From the NCBI GenBank assembly GCA_023461435.1, contig JAEYLC010000033.1:119222-183221 (forward strand): a stretch of DNA of 64,000 nucleotides, given 5' to 3'. This DNA comes from Bacillota bacterium (GTDB lineage Bacteria; Bacillota; Clostridia; Christensenellales; SZUA-584). This document shows, piece by piece, positions 1 through 8,831 of the stretch; position 1 is the first letter of the stretch; each line of letters starts with the position of its first letter. The notes under the pieces are model-generated. The model saw only the letters and a program-made list of their open reading frames with translations, was not told the DNA's origin and did no database searches. The translations under genes and the position numbers were made by a program.

Positions 1-413
1 AGCCCTGTCTGCGTGATTACCCCGATATTGAGTTCAACATCAGCCACTGCAAAGGGCTGGTGGGCTGCGTTGTCAGTGACGTCCCTGTCGGCATCGATGT
101 GGAAAGAGTCCGTCCGTTTTCGCGGCACGCTGCCCGGCATACATGCAGCCGGGCCGAGCTTGATGACATCGATCACTCGGACGATCCCGACAGGCGGTTT
201 TTCATCTACTGGACGCTCAAGGAGAGCTGCGCGAAAGCGATGGGAACAGGGCTTTCTTACCCGCTCAAAGACATCATTTTTCAAATTACGGATCAGCGAA
301 TTGTCTGCAGGACACAACCCGGTTATCAATTTTTGCTCATAGAACATCATCAACAGTTCGTCACATCAGTCTGTTACCGCCGCAGCGGCCAGTCTGTAAG
401 AATCTGTGAATAA
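1..413 (+). CDS. 4'-phosphopantetheinyl transferase, Sfp type (5'-truncated by window edge)
   Basis: The reading frame is already open at base 3 and ends with TAA at 411-413, so the start lies upstream of the window. Sfp-type enzymes move phosphopantetheine from CoA to a serine on acyl or peptidyl carrier proteins. The visible part carries the family signatures: FNISH near the edge, the magnesium-binding GIDVE motif, and WTLKES followed by AK, matching the W-x-x-K-E core. It sits 18 bases upstream of an ABC ATPase and near a condensation-domain protein. That fits activation of carrier proteins for a nonribosomal-peptide, polyketide or lipid pathway whose synthases would lie outside the window. 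The family call is firm; the partner carrier protein is unknown. Confidence 0.87.
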   Translation, partial: PCLRDYPDIEFNISHCKGLVGCVVSDVPVGIDVERVRPFSRHAARHTCSRAELDDIDHSDDPDRRFFIYWTLKESCAKAMGTGLSYPLKDIIFQITDQRIVCRTQPGYQFLLIEHHQQFVTSVCYRRSGQSVRICE

Positions 414-431
414 TTTCTGGAGGTCAAATCC

Positions 432-1193
432 ATGACAAATCTCAATTCGTCCGCGGCGGAGGTTCAGGAGATCAACGAAACCGAAGAATCGGCGGGGTTT
501 ATCGAGTTCAAAAATGTGCGCAAAATCTATCAGATGGGAGAGGTTGAGATCGAAGCGCTCGCCGGTGTGGATTTTGTAATCAACAAGGGGGAGTTCGTCG
601 TCATCACGGGCGCGAGCGGCGCGGGCAAAAGCACGATACTCAACATACTCGGCGGCATGGACAGCCAGACGTCGGGGACCATTATTGTGGACAATGAAAA
701 TATCAGCCGGTACAGCCGCAACCAGCTCATCACATACCGTCGTTATGATGTGGGGTTTGTGTTCCAGTTTTACAATCTTGTGCAGAATCTGACGGCGCTC
801 GAAAATGTGGAGTTGGCCGCGCAGGTAAGCCGCAAGCCGCTCGACATCCACCAGGTGATCGCGGATGTGGGTCTCGAGAACAGAAAGAGCAATTTCCCGT
901 CCCAGCTGTCCGGCGGCGAGCAGCAGCGCGTCGCGATCGCGAGAGCGCTCGCCAAGAACCCCAAGCTGCTGTTGTGTGACGAACCGACAGGCGCGCTTGA
1001 CTATGTGACAAGCAAATCCATATTGAAGCTCCTGCAGGAAACGTGCAAGAGAACCGGAACGACCGTGATCGTGATCAGCCATAATCTCGCGCTGACGGCC
1101 ATGGGAGACCGCGTGATCAAGGTGAAAAGCGGCAAGGTGGACGCGATGACCGTCAATGATGATCCGGCCGACGTGGAGAGGATTGAGTGGTAG
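432..1193 (+). CDS. ABC transporter ATP-binding protein, MacB/LolD-like
   Basis: A 253-residue ATPase that would power the adjacent FtsX-like permease. Walker A GASGAGKST lies at about residues 60-68, the Q-loop at FQFYN, the signature at LSGGEQQRV, Walker B and D-loop at LLLCDEPTGALD, and the switch histidine in VISHN. This pattern belongs to the MacB/LolD/YknY group, which drives mechanotransmission or export of lipids, peptides or antibiotics rather than import. An N-terminal acidic extension of about 20 residues precedes the domain. The start has an upstream GGAGG at about 418-422. Its stop overlaps the region just before the permease start (ATG at 1195), so the two are translationally coupled. 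The substrate is unknown; the biosynthetic neighbours suggest product export or self-protection. Confidence 0.92.
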   Translation: MTNLNSSAAEVQEINETEESAGFIEFKNVRKIYQMGEVEIEALAGVDFVINKGEFVVITGASGAGKSTILNILGGMDSQTSGTIIVDNENISRYSRNQLITYRRYDVGFVFQFYNLVQNLTALENVELAAQVSRKPLDIHQVIADVGLENRKSNFPSQLSGGEQQRVAIARALAKNPKLLLCDEPTGALDYVTSKSILKLLQETCKRTGTTVIVISHNLALTAMGDRVIKVKSGKVDAMTVNDDPADVERIEW

Positions 1194-1194
1194 T

Positions 1195-4100
1195 ATGAGT
1201 GGTGTTGTCTTCAAAGATTTGTTGCGGGAAATTCGCACGTCGTGGACGCGTTTTGTCTCGATATTTGCGATCGTTCTTGTGAGCGTGGCTTTTTTTGCGG
1301 GCATCCGGGCCACCGCCCCCGATATGCGCCATACAGCCGACCGGTATTTTGACAAATACAACCTCATGGACGTGCGCATCATGTCGACTTTGGGGCTCAC
1401 TCAGGACGACATTGATGCCATCACGAACACATCGGGCGTGCAGAAAGTGCAGGCGGGTTACTTTGCCGACGTGGTGAGCACGCAGAATTCGATGGAAACG
1501 GTGTTCCGGCTGCACAGCCTGCCGAAAAGCAGGGATGAAAACACGTTGAATCAGGTGCAGCTGACTCAGGGGCGTTATCCCGAAAAGTCCGGTGAATGTC
1601 TGCTCGAAGATTCGACGTATCTGCAGCTGGGGCTCGATATCGGCGATACGATACTGGTGAACTCCGGTAAAGAAAAGCCGGTCACTGAGGATACGCTCAA
1701 AACCGACGAATTCACGGTCGTGGGCAAGGTGATCACTCCCTATTATCTCACATACGACAAAGGAACCACGGAGATCGGCAACGGCAAGATCACGACCTTT
1801 CTGATGATCCCCGAGGAAGATTTTATTTATCCATGCTACACGGAAGCCCTGGTTACGGTCACCGGTGCGAAGCCGCTCAATACCTATTCGGCGGAGTATG
1901 ACAAAACGGTGGAGAACGTGACGATCGCGCTTGAAAATCTCGGTGTGGACAGGAGCGGCATCCGGCTGGCTGAGGTGAAATCAGAGGCGACGGAAAAGCT
2001 CAATGAATCAAAGGCCGAGTATGAAAAGGGAAAGAAGGAGTTTGAGGAAGAGATCGCCAAAGGCGAGGCGGACCTCAATCAGGCTCAGATGGACCTTGTG
2101 GAGGGCGAAGCGAATCTGACCAAAGAAAAGGAGAGCTTTGCCGCTCAGACCCGGCTCGCTCAGCAGCAGATCAATGACGGCAAGAAACAGCTTGCCGACG
2201 GTGAAGCCGATTACGCGAACGCCAAAGCCCAGTATGACTCGACGATGGCGGAACACGGCGACGATCTCCAAACGCTCAACAATATCACGACCGACTTGAA
2301 CGGCGTGCGTTCGGACGCGGAGGCGAACAGGGCAGACCTCCTGCAGCAGCTTGACAACCCGGACATTTCGGATCAGGAACGGGAGAGCCTCGGGGGATTG
2401 GTCGGCGAGTATGATGAACTGCTCGGCATTGCCGACGAGGGTCTCGGTACGATCAACGGCCTCAATGATTTAAGCCAAAGCTCGGTCACCACCGCGAAGC
2501 AGCAGCTTGATGACGCAGCTGCGGACCTTGAGGCGAGCCGCGCGAAGATCCGCAGCGCCGAAAGCAAGCTGGCGTCCGCGAAAAGAACCGCCAATGTGAA
2601 ATTCGCGCAGGCTGAGAAGGATCTTGCCGACGGCAAGGTGAAGTATGAGCAGGGCAAGAAGGAGCTCGAAGAGAAGCGCGCGGAGGGGCAGGCCAAGCTC
2701 GATGACGGCATGGATCAAATCGTCCGGGCAGAGAATGAAATTGAGAAGATCAGCAACGCGCAGTGGTACGTGCTCGACCGCCATTCCCAGGTCAGCTTTG
2801 CGGACTTTGAAGCGACGACCAAGTCGGTGGAGTCCATCGCCAACGTGTTTCCGGTGTTCTTTTTCCTCGTGGCGGCGCTCGTCTGCCTGACCACGATGAC
2901 GCGCATGATAGCCGAGCAGCGCATCAATATCGGCACATACAAGGCTCTCGGGTATGGCGACCGCGCGGTCGCGACGAAATATGTGATTTACGCGGCGCTC
3001 GCCAGCGCGCTCGGCGCGGTGGGAGGCTGCGCTGTGGGCATGTATGTATTCCCTCAGGTGGTCTACCAGTCGTGGCTCATGAAATACACGATGCCCCCGC
3101 TCGAATATATCGAACAGATCCCGCTGATCGTGATCAGCATCGTTATGGGTATCGCCGTTACCACGGTGACCACGCATGTGGCATGCAGCAAGGAGCTCAA
3201 AGAAACGCCGTCACTGCTGATGCGGCCCAAATCCCCCAAGGCGGGTAAAATCATTCTGCTGGAGCGCGTGAAGTTCTTCTGGAAACGGCTGAGCTTTTCT
3301 CAAAAGGTGACGGCCCGCAATATATTCAGATACAAAAAGCGCTTTTTCATGACGATCATCGGCATCGCGGGCTGTACGGCGCTGCTGCTTGCGGGTTTCG
3401 GTCTCAATAACTCGATCAGCCAGGTGGTGAGCAAGCAGTTCAATGAGATATTCAAGTACGACCTCAGTCTGCGCTATGTCCCGGGAACGGCCGCCGAAGG
3501 AAAATCGGAGGTGGAGGACATACTGATAAATGACGCCTCTGTCGATTCTTATATGCCGGATACGGAGCTCAACGCCACGTGCCGGAATGCCACGCGCGAG
3601 CTGACTTCTTCGCTGATCGTCGTCGGCGATACCGAAAAAATGAAAGACTTCATCACGCTGCGCAGCAGGGGCTCTCAGCAGCCGATTGCGCTGGCAAATG
3701 ACGGCGTCGTGATTTCTGAAAAGCTTTCCAAACAGCTGGGTGTGGGCGTGGGAGACGCCTTTGAGCTCGATAACAGCGACGGGGCGGCCAAAAAGGTAAA
3801 GGTATCGGCGATCACAGAGAACTATATATTCCACTATATCTATATGACGGACGCCTATTATAAAGAGGTTTACCGGCTGAGCCCCAAGGCCAACAGCCTG
3901 ATGATCCGCTTGTCCGGCGATTCCGCAAAGGCGGAAAACGATGTGGCGTCGGCGCTCATCGGCAACAGCAATGTCGCCTCCGTGTCGTTCTACTCGACCA
4001 TCGCCGACAACTTCGCCAATACGGTGAAAAGCCTCAACAGCATCGTCGTGGTGATCATCATCTGCGCGGGGCTGCTCGCCTTCATCGTGCTCTACAACCT

Positions 4101-4434
4101 CACAAACATCAATATCGGCGAACGCCTGCGCGAGATCGCGACGATCAAGGTGCTCGGATTTTTCAACCGGGAGGTTTACTCGTATGTGTTCCGGGAGAAT
4201 CTGCTGCTGACGTTTATCGGGGCGCTGATCGGCCTTGGCCTCGGCATTGTGCTGCACCGTTTCATCATGGTTTCCATCGAGCAGGACGGCATCATGTTCG
4301 GCAACTATATCCGGGAAGTGAGCTTTGGGTATTCACTCGTCATCACCTTGGTTTTCGCCGAACTCGTCAGCCTGTTCATGAACAGGCGGCTCAAGAAGAT
4401 ACCCATGGTGGAATCGCTAAAATCCGTGGAATAG
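1195..4434 (+). CDS. FtsX-like ABC transporter permease with long coiled coil
   Basis: A 1079-residue permease. I chose ATG 1195, directly after the ATPase stop, over an in-frame ATG at 1156 that would lie inside the ATPase gene. A membrane segment lies near residues 20-40. An extracellular region follows, including a charged heptad-rich stretch at about residues 260-560 with many copies of a D/E-G-K/E-A-x-L-type pattern, so a long antiparallel coiled coil is likely. Three further spans follow at about 575-720, then a second FtsX-like half with a C-terminal three-span bundle. This duplicated FtsX architecture is common in large Bacillota permeases that export lipids or peptides or sense antibiotics. 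Together with the preceding ATPase it forms one transporter. The substrate cannot be read from the sequence. Confidence 0.9.
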   Translation: MSGVVFKDLLREIRTSWTRFVSIFAIVLVSVAFFAGIRATAPDMRHTADRYFDKYNLMDVRIMSTLGLTQDDIDAITNTSGVQKVQAGYFADVVSTQNSMETVFRLHSLPKSRDENTLNQVQLTQGRYPEKSGECLLEDSTYLQLGLDIGDTILVNSGKEKPVTEDTLKTDEFTVVGKVITPYYLTYDKGTTEIGNGKITTFLMIPEEDFIYPCYTEALVTVTGAKPLNTYSAEYDKTVENVTIALENLGVDRSGIRLAEVKSEATEKLNESKAEYEKGKKEFEEEIAKGEADLNQAQMDLVEGEANLTKEKESFAAQTRLAQQQINDGKKQLADGEADYANAKAQYDSTMAEHGDDLQTLNNITTDLNGVRSDAEANRADLLQQLDNPDISDQERESLGGLVGEYDELLGIADEGLGTINGLNDLSQSSVTTAKQQLDDAAADLEASRAKIRSAESKLASAKRTANVKFAQAEKDLADGKVKYEQGKKELEEKRAEGQAKLDDGMDQIVRAENEIEKISNAQWYVLDRHSQVSFADFEATTKSVESIANVFPVFFFLVAALVCLTTMTRMIAEQRINIGTYKALGYGDRAVATKYVIYAALASALGAVGGCAVGMYVFPQVVYQSWLMKYTMPPLEYIEQIPLIVISIVMGIAVTTVTTHVACSKELKETPSLLMRPKSPKAGKIILLERVKFFWKRLSFSQKVTARNIFRYKKRFFMTIIGIAGCTALLLAGFGLNNSISQVVSKQFNEIFKYDLSLRYVPGTAAEGKSEVEDILINDASVDSYMPDTELNATCRNATRELTSSLIVVGDTEKMKDFITLRSRGSQQPIALANDGVVISEKLSKQLGVGVGDAFELDNSDGAAKKVKVSAITENYIFHYIYMTDAYYKEVYRLSPKANSLMIRLSGDSAKAENDVASALIGNSNVASVSFYSTIADNFANTVKSLNSIVVVIIICAGLLAFIVLYNLTNINIGERLREIATIKVLGFFNREVYSYVFRENLLLTFIGALIGLGLGIVLHRFIMVSIEQDGIMFGNYIREVSFGYSLVITLVFAELVSLFMNRRLKKIPMVESLKSVE

Positions 4435-4466
4435 CAATGTTTATCCTTAAAGGAGGAGAATAAATC

Positions 4467-5933
4467 ATGGACAGTACAAAATATTATGACCTGACGCCGG
4501 GGCAGAGACTGCTGCTTTTCAGCCAGTCATTCACGATCCATAAGCAGATCAACAACATCTTTACATTAACGCTCGTGGAAAAAAAGCTCGATTTTGTCTT
4601 GCTCAAAGCGGCGATCGAGCTGGCTTATGAGCAGAACGACGCGTTTCGCCTGCGCATCACGAAGGTAGACCACAAAATCAAGCAGTATTTTGCCGACAAG
4701 GAAAGACCGGACATCAAGACACTCGATTTTACCGGTCAGACGGAAGAAAGCATGGACAAATGCCTGCACCGTTATGCGGAAAAGCCCATCAGGATATTCA
4801 ACAAGACCATGACGCGTGTGTTTCTGGTCCGCTCATGGAACGGGCTTAACGGCATCTATTTCGGAGTCAGCCATCTGATACTCGATTCCTGGGGCATCTG
4901 CGTATTTCTGCAGTACGTGATGGAGGTTTATGAAGCGCTGAAAAACGGTACGCCGATGCCAACCCCGCTCAATTCACTCGAGACGCTGCTGCAAAAGGAC
5001 CTTGCGTATATCGGTTCCGCGCAGGAGCAAAAAGACAGGGAGTTCTGGCAAAACGAATTCGCCGGGCGCGAACCCTCGCTCATATCGCACATCAATGGCC
5101 CGGCGCTGCTCGAAGCCTACCGCAGGAAGAAGAAAGACCCGTCCCTTGGGTACGCAAACACATTCAATCTGCGGACTGCCGGACGCCACGAGGTCCTCTA
5201 TGTGCCCAAGGAGGATGTCGAGAAAATTCAGGCGTTCTGCGAGCAGCAGCATATCTCGATGCAGTCGGTGTTCATGTTCGGCGTGCGCACGGCGCTTTCC
5301 AAGCTCAATAACCGGCAGAAGGATGTCGGTATTTACATGACCAACGCGCGGCGCGGCACGCTCCAGGAAAAGAGGACCGGCGGCTCACGCGTTCATTCAT
5401 CCATTTTCCGTACGATATTCGATGAAGATAAAACCTTTGAGCAGGCGTGTCAGGAGACATACAGTTACCAGATGCGTCTCTACCGGCACGCCGAATTCGG
5501 TACGGTGGAGATGATCGGCATGGAAGGGAAGGCCTACAACCGGAAGGGCTATTTTACCGGCTGGCACACCACGATTTTCACGTTCCAGCCGATCAGGCTC
5601 GTGCTTAAGGACGGCACGCCGCTGCGCACCAAATGGTACTGCAACGGGGCATCCTCATCGATCCATTACCTGACAATGATGGACGCCGACGCAACGGGCG
5701 CGCTCCGGTGCTATCATGAGTACCAGAAGCATACCGTCAAGGCGCAGAGGGTCCGCGAATTTCACAGCCTGATGACGCAGGCTGTCATGGCGGGGGTCAA
5801 CAGCCCCACCATGACGATAGGAAGCATACTCGATACGATCGATCAGAATGTCGATTTCAGCAACGTGGCGTATTTTAAATGCCCGAAGGACATACAGATA
5901 TTCGGTGTGGATCAAAAAGCTGTTGAAAAATGA
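4467..5933 (+). CDS. Stand-alone condensation-domain superfamily protein
   Basis: A 488-residue protein with a strong RBS (AAGGAGGAG) 8-10 bases before ATG 4467. The N-terminal half resembles the CoA-dependent acyltransferase/NRPS condensation fold. It opens with an L-T-P-G-Q-x-L-L-like segment and has SHLILDSWG at residues 135-143, giving the catalytic HxxxD histidine at 136 and aspartate at 140. The usual first histidine is serine, a variant seen in the family. There are no adenylation or carrier domains, so it would act in trans, joining an acyl or aminoacyl group held on a carrier or CoA to an amine or alcohol. The upstream phosphopantetheinyl transferase and downstream esterase support such a pathway. 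The substrate is unknown; a papA-like acyltransferase role is the main alternative. Confidence 0.8.
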   Translation: MDSTKYYDLTPGQRLLLFSQSFTIHKQINNIFTLTLVEKKLDFVLLKAAIELAYEQNDAFRLRITKVDHKIKQYFADKERPDIKTLDFTGQTEESMDKCLHRYAEKPIRIFNKTMTRVFLVRSWNGLNGIYFGVSHLILDSWGICVFLQYVMEVYEALKNGTPMPTPLNSLETLLQKDLAYIGSAQEQKDREFWQNEFAGREPSLISHINGPALLEAYRRKKKDPSLGYANTFNLRTAGRHEVLYVPKEDVEKIQAFCEQQHISMQSVFMFGVRTALSKLNNRQKDVGIYMTNARRGTLQEKRTGGSRVHSSIFRTIFDEDKTFEQACQETYSYQMRLYRHAEFGTVEMIGMEGKAYNRKGYFTGWHTTIFTFQPIRLVLKDGTPLRTKWYCNGASSSIHYLTMMDADATGALRCYHEYQKHTVKAQRVREFHSLMTQAVMAGVNSPTMTIGSILDTIDQNVDFSNVAYFKCPKDIQIFGVDQKAVEK

Positions 5934-5970
5934 CGCGAGAGCAGAAAAGCTTTTTTGGTAAGGAGATAGT

Positions 5971-6930
5971 ATGATAAAGCGGCTGCGCGGCCATGCCTCT
6001 TTGCGGGGAACGCTGCTGCGCGAGGTGATCGCTGTCGGTGTGAGGGCCACCGGCAGCGATATACTCGCGGTCGGGAAAAAATACGAGAAGATGACGCGCG
6101 CCAAATGGCAGGCCCCCCGCGGCTGGATGTTCGAGGAGGTCAGCCTTCCGCAAACGCGCGCGTGGTACCTGCTCCCCAAAGAGTGCCAAAGGCAGGATAT
6201 CGCCATCATGCACCTGCACGGCGGCGGCTATACGCTCGGGTTTTTACCGCTCTTCAAGCATTTCGCGATGAAGCTCGGAAGGCTCGGAGGCGATGTACCG
6301 GTGCTGTCGCTCGATTACCGCGTGGCGCCCGAGCACCCGTATCCGGCGGCGCTCGATGACGCGTGCCATGCCATCGAGTGGCTTGCAAAAGAAAAAGGCA
6401 TCAAACCCGAATCGGTGGTTGTGGCCGGCGAATCGTGCGGGGCCGGGCTTGCGCTTGCGCTCGCGATGCGGCTGCGCGATGAAGGCATGGGGGCTCTTAA
6501 GGCGCTGGTTTTGATGTCTCCCTGGTCGGATATCACGTGCCACGGCGATTCGTACGCCAAACGCTATCATTTAGACCCGCTGTTCGGCAGAAAAATGCCG
6601 CTTCCCGATGACAGCAAAAGAACGGAAATAGGCAAAAAGTATGCCGGGGACCACGATCTCAAAGACCCGTATATGTCCCCGGCCTTCGGGGATTTTACGG
6701 GCCTGCCGCCCATGCTGATCCATGTGGGCGAATATGAAATGCTCTATGACGATTCAAAAGCCGTTTATAATAAAGCAACCGAGGCGGGTCTGCCCGTGCA
6801 GCTGACGGTGTGGCCCGGCATGTTTCATGTGTTTCAGCTTGCCGATGGGCTCATACCCGAGTCGCGCGCGGCATGGCGCGAGATCGGTCGCTTTATACGC
6901 AAAAGCTTTGCTGACGGCGGAAAGCCGTAA
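5971..6930 (+). CDS. Alpha/beta hydrolase, HSL-type esterase/lipase
   Basis: A 319-residue protein of the hormone-sensitive-lipase (alpha/beta hydrolase fold-3) family, which hydrolyses esters of short or medium acyl chains. The oxyanion-hole HGGG is at residues 83-86, the nucleophile Ser155 sits in GESCG, the acid is probably Asp260 in the LYDDS segment, and His286 is in MFHVF. The conserved SLDYRVAPEHPYPAAL stretch is present at about 113-128. There is no signal peptide, so it is probably cytosolic. RBS AAGGAG lies before ATG 5971, 38 bases after the condensation-domain gene. It may act as an editing or release hydrolase for that pathway, but a general carboxylesterase role cannot be excluded. 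Confidence 0.88.
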   Translation: MIKRLRGHASLRGTLLREVIAVGVRATGSDILAVGKKYEKMTRAKWQAPRGWMFEEVSLPQTRAWYLLPKECQRQDIAIMHLHGGGYTLGFLPLFKHFAMKLGRLGGDVPVLSLDYRVAPEHPYPAALDDACHAIEWLAKEKGIKPESVVVAGESCGAGLALALAMRLRDEGMGALKALVLMSPWSDITCHGDSYAKRYHLDPLFGRKMPLPDDSKRTEIGKKYAGDHDLKDPYMSPAFGDFTGLPPMLIHVGEYEMLYDDSKAVYNKATEAGLPVQLTVWPGMFHVFQLADGLIPESRAAWREIGRFIRKSFADGGKP

Positions 6931-7021
6931 GCTTAAATTTCTGAAAAGCTGCACAATGCAATTTCCTGAAAGCCCAATTCAGTGATGCCCTTCGTTGACC
7001 AGACTGCTGATAAAGTCCCAA

Positions 7022-7181
7022 ATGTCATTTTGAGTGAGCGTAAGTGATTGACTGCGTAGTGGACTGAAATCCCATGTTCAAAACGATTTGTCATGGGATG
7101 CTTCACTTCACTCACGTTCCGTTCAGCATGACAGAATGGGGCGATGAGCGAATTGAGCGTAAGCGATCGACTACGTAGTGA
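7022..7181. repeat. Dispersed intergenic repeat-like element
   Basis: Two 26-base direct copies, 7036-7061 and 7155-7180, share GAGCGTAAG then GACT, and end in CGTAGTG; they differ at three positions. Between them are 8-base inverted arms ATCCCATG (7069-7076) and CATGGGAT (7092-7099), and an opposite-strand run resembling GTGAGTGAAGTGAAGCAT. Such serine/arginine-rich-looking GAGCGTAAGCGA strings are typical of dispersed non-coding repeats in clostridial genomes. No transposase is present. Confidence 0.6.
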
Positions 7182-7307
7182 TGACAAAAAATAAATCCAA
7201 GGGAAAAATCCACTGTCAAAGCTGTCGGCGCGAGCCGGGTTTTGATGGTTTGCTAGGCTTAATATTCACTATACCAAATATTGCCGCGCGCAAATATCCC
7301 CGCGTTG

Positions 7308-7336
7308 TTTACACATGGCGTTACAAAACGTATAAT
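7308..7336 (+). promoter_or_regulatory. Sigma-A type promoter for the ubiD-ubiA-ubiX-ABC operon
   Basis: TTTACA at 7308-7313, a 17-base spacer, and a perfect TATAAT at 7331-7336. The predicted start near 7343 leaves a short leader of about 43 bases to ATG 7386. No terminator separates the six genes that follow. Confidence 0.8.
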
Positions 7337-7385
7337 TCAAGCATTAAAGGCTATTGTTACGGACAAAAAAGCAAAGGATGGGGAC

Positions 7386-8831
7386 ATGGCGTATAAAGAC
7401 TTGCAGGACTTTATCGAGACTCTGGAACAAAAGAAGCTTCTGAAAAGAATAAAGACAGAAGTGAACAGTTACCTTGAGATCACGGAGATCGCCGACAGAG
7501 TCGTCAAGCGCGGCGGGCCCGCGCTGCTGTTCGAAAACGTGAAGGGGTCCGAGTTCCCGGTGCTCATCAACGCCTTTGGCAGCTACGAGCGGCTCAATCT
7601 CGCGCTCGAGGTCAATCACATCAATGAGCTGGCCACTGTCATCAGCGATTTTATGGACATGTCGAGCTATTTGGGGCTGATCAACAAAATCAAGGCGCTG
7701 CCCAAGCTTTCAAGGCTGGTCTCCGTTTTTCCGCGAAAGGTGACGCACGCGGCGTGCCAGGAGGTTGTGGAGGAGCCTGACCTTGACAAGCTGCCGATAT
7801 TGCACTGCTGGCCGGAGGACGGCGGCCGTTTTCTCACGCTGCCGCTCGTGATCACCAAGGACCCCGAGACCGGCATGCAGAACATGGGCATGTACCGGCT
7901 TCAGGTCTACGACAAATGCACGACCGGCATGCACTGGCATCTGCACAAGGACGGCCGCGAGATCTATGAGAAGTATAAAAAGCTCGGCAGGCGCATGCCT
8001 GTGGCTGTGGCGCTCGGGTGCGACCCCGCCACGATCTATTCGGCAACCGCGCCGCTGCCTAAGGAAATCAACGAGACGATGTTCGCGGGGTTTATCCGCA
8101 AATCCGCGCTCGAGATCGTCAAATGCAAAACCAACGATATCTACGTGCCCGCGAACGCCGAGTTCGTGCTCGAAGGCTATGTCGATTTGGACGAACTGCG
8201 CGAGGAGGGGCCTTTCGGAGACCATACCGGGTATTATTCGCTTAAAGGTATGTATCCCGTGTTCCATATCACCTGCATGACGCGAAAGAAGCATCCGGTT
8301 TACCCCGCGACCATCGTGGGCAAGCCGCCGATGGAGGACTGCTACCTCGGCAAGGCGACGGAGCGCATTTTCCTGCCTTTTCTCAAAATACAATGCCCCG
8401 AGATCATCGACATGAATTTTCCGCTTGAGGGCGTTTTCCACAACTGCGTGATCGTCTCGATCAAAAAACGTTTTCCCGGGCACGCCAAAAAGGTGATGCA
8501 CAGCCTGTGGGGCATCGGACAGATGATGTACACGAAAATGATCGTCGTGGTGGATGAGAATGTCAGTCCGCACGACATATCGACGGTGGCGTGGAAGGTG
8601 TTCAACAACATCGACGCCGCGCGCGATGTGGTGGTCGTGGAGGGGCCGCTCGACGCGCTCGATCACGCCTCGCCGCTCGCGCATTACGGGCACAAGATGG
8701 GCATCGACGCGACGAAGAAATGGGCCTCCGAGGGGCACCCGAGGGAATGGCCGAACGATATTGAAATGGATGCGGACACCAAGGCGAAGGTGGACTTAAG
8801 GTGGGCTGAATATGGTATTGAAAAAGATTAA
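7386..8831 (+). CDS. ubiD: UbiD-family decarboxylase (prenylated-FMN dependent)
   Basis: A 481-residue protein from ATG 7386; an in-frame ATG at 7281 lies upstream of the promoter and is rejected. UbiD enzymes use prenylated FMN to decarboxylate aromatic or unsaturated acids, for example 3-polyprenyl-4-hydroxybenzoate in ubiquinone synthesis or the naphthoate intermediate in futalosine-type menaquinone synthesis (MqnL). The conserved EGPFGDHTGYYS segment, carrying a catalytic acidic residue, is present. So is the C-terminal signature running to GIDATKKW. The 3' end overlaps the UbiA gene by 20 bases, and the UbiX-like cofactor maker is third in the operon. All three quinone-ring steps are therefore together. 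Decarboxylation of a prenylated naphthoate is the most likely job; another aromatic acid is possible. Confidence 0.9.
   Translation: MAYKDLQDFIETLEQKKLLKRIKTEVNSYLEITEIADRVVKRGGPALLFENVKGSEFPVLINAFGSYERLNLALEVNHINELATVISDFMDMSSYLGLINKIKALPKLSRLVSVFPRKVTHAACQEVVEEPDLDKLPILHCWPEDGGRFLTLPLVITKDPETGMQNMGMYRLQVYDKCTTGMHWHLHKDGREIYEKYKKLGRRMPVAVALGCDPATIYSATAPLPKEINETMFAGFIRKSALEIVKCKTNDIYVPANAEFVLEGYVDLDELREEGPFGDHTGYYSLKGMYPVFHITCMTRKKHPVYPATIVGKPPMEDCYLGKATERIFLPFLKIQCPEIIDMNFPLEGVFHNCVIVSIKKRFPGHAKKVMHSLWGIGQMMYTKMIVVVDENVSPHDISTVAWKVFNNIDAARDVVVVEGPLDALDHASPLAHYGHKMGIDATKKWASEGHPREWPNDIEMDADTKAKVDLRWAEYGIEKD

Larger units (their letters stand above)
6931..7385. other. Intergenic region with dispersed repeat and ubiD promoter
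   Basis: 455 bases with no credible gene. The first half (about 7022-7181) holds an imperfect repeat element described separately. The second half carries the promoter at 7308-7336. Short open frames here have no ribosome binding site and no recognisable protein pattern. Confidence 0.7.

Noticed and set aside
366..1400. Long minus-strand open frame opposite the ABC ATPase (344 codons)
   Set aside because: It mirrors a gene with complete ABC motifs. The antisense protein is His/Arg/Asp-rich without family features, as expected from the reverse of a GC-biased coding frame.
3211..4257. 348-codon minus-strand frame inside the permease gene
   Set aside because: Antisense shadow of FtsX-like coding sequence; no ribosome binding site or recognisable domain.
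7710..8738. 342-codon minus-strand frame opposite ubiD
   Set aside because: The composition (R, H, V rich) is that of an antisense frame, and ubiD is intact on the other strand.
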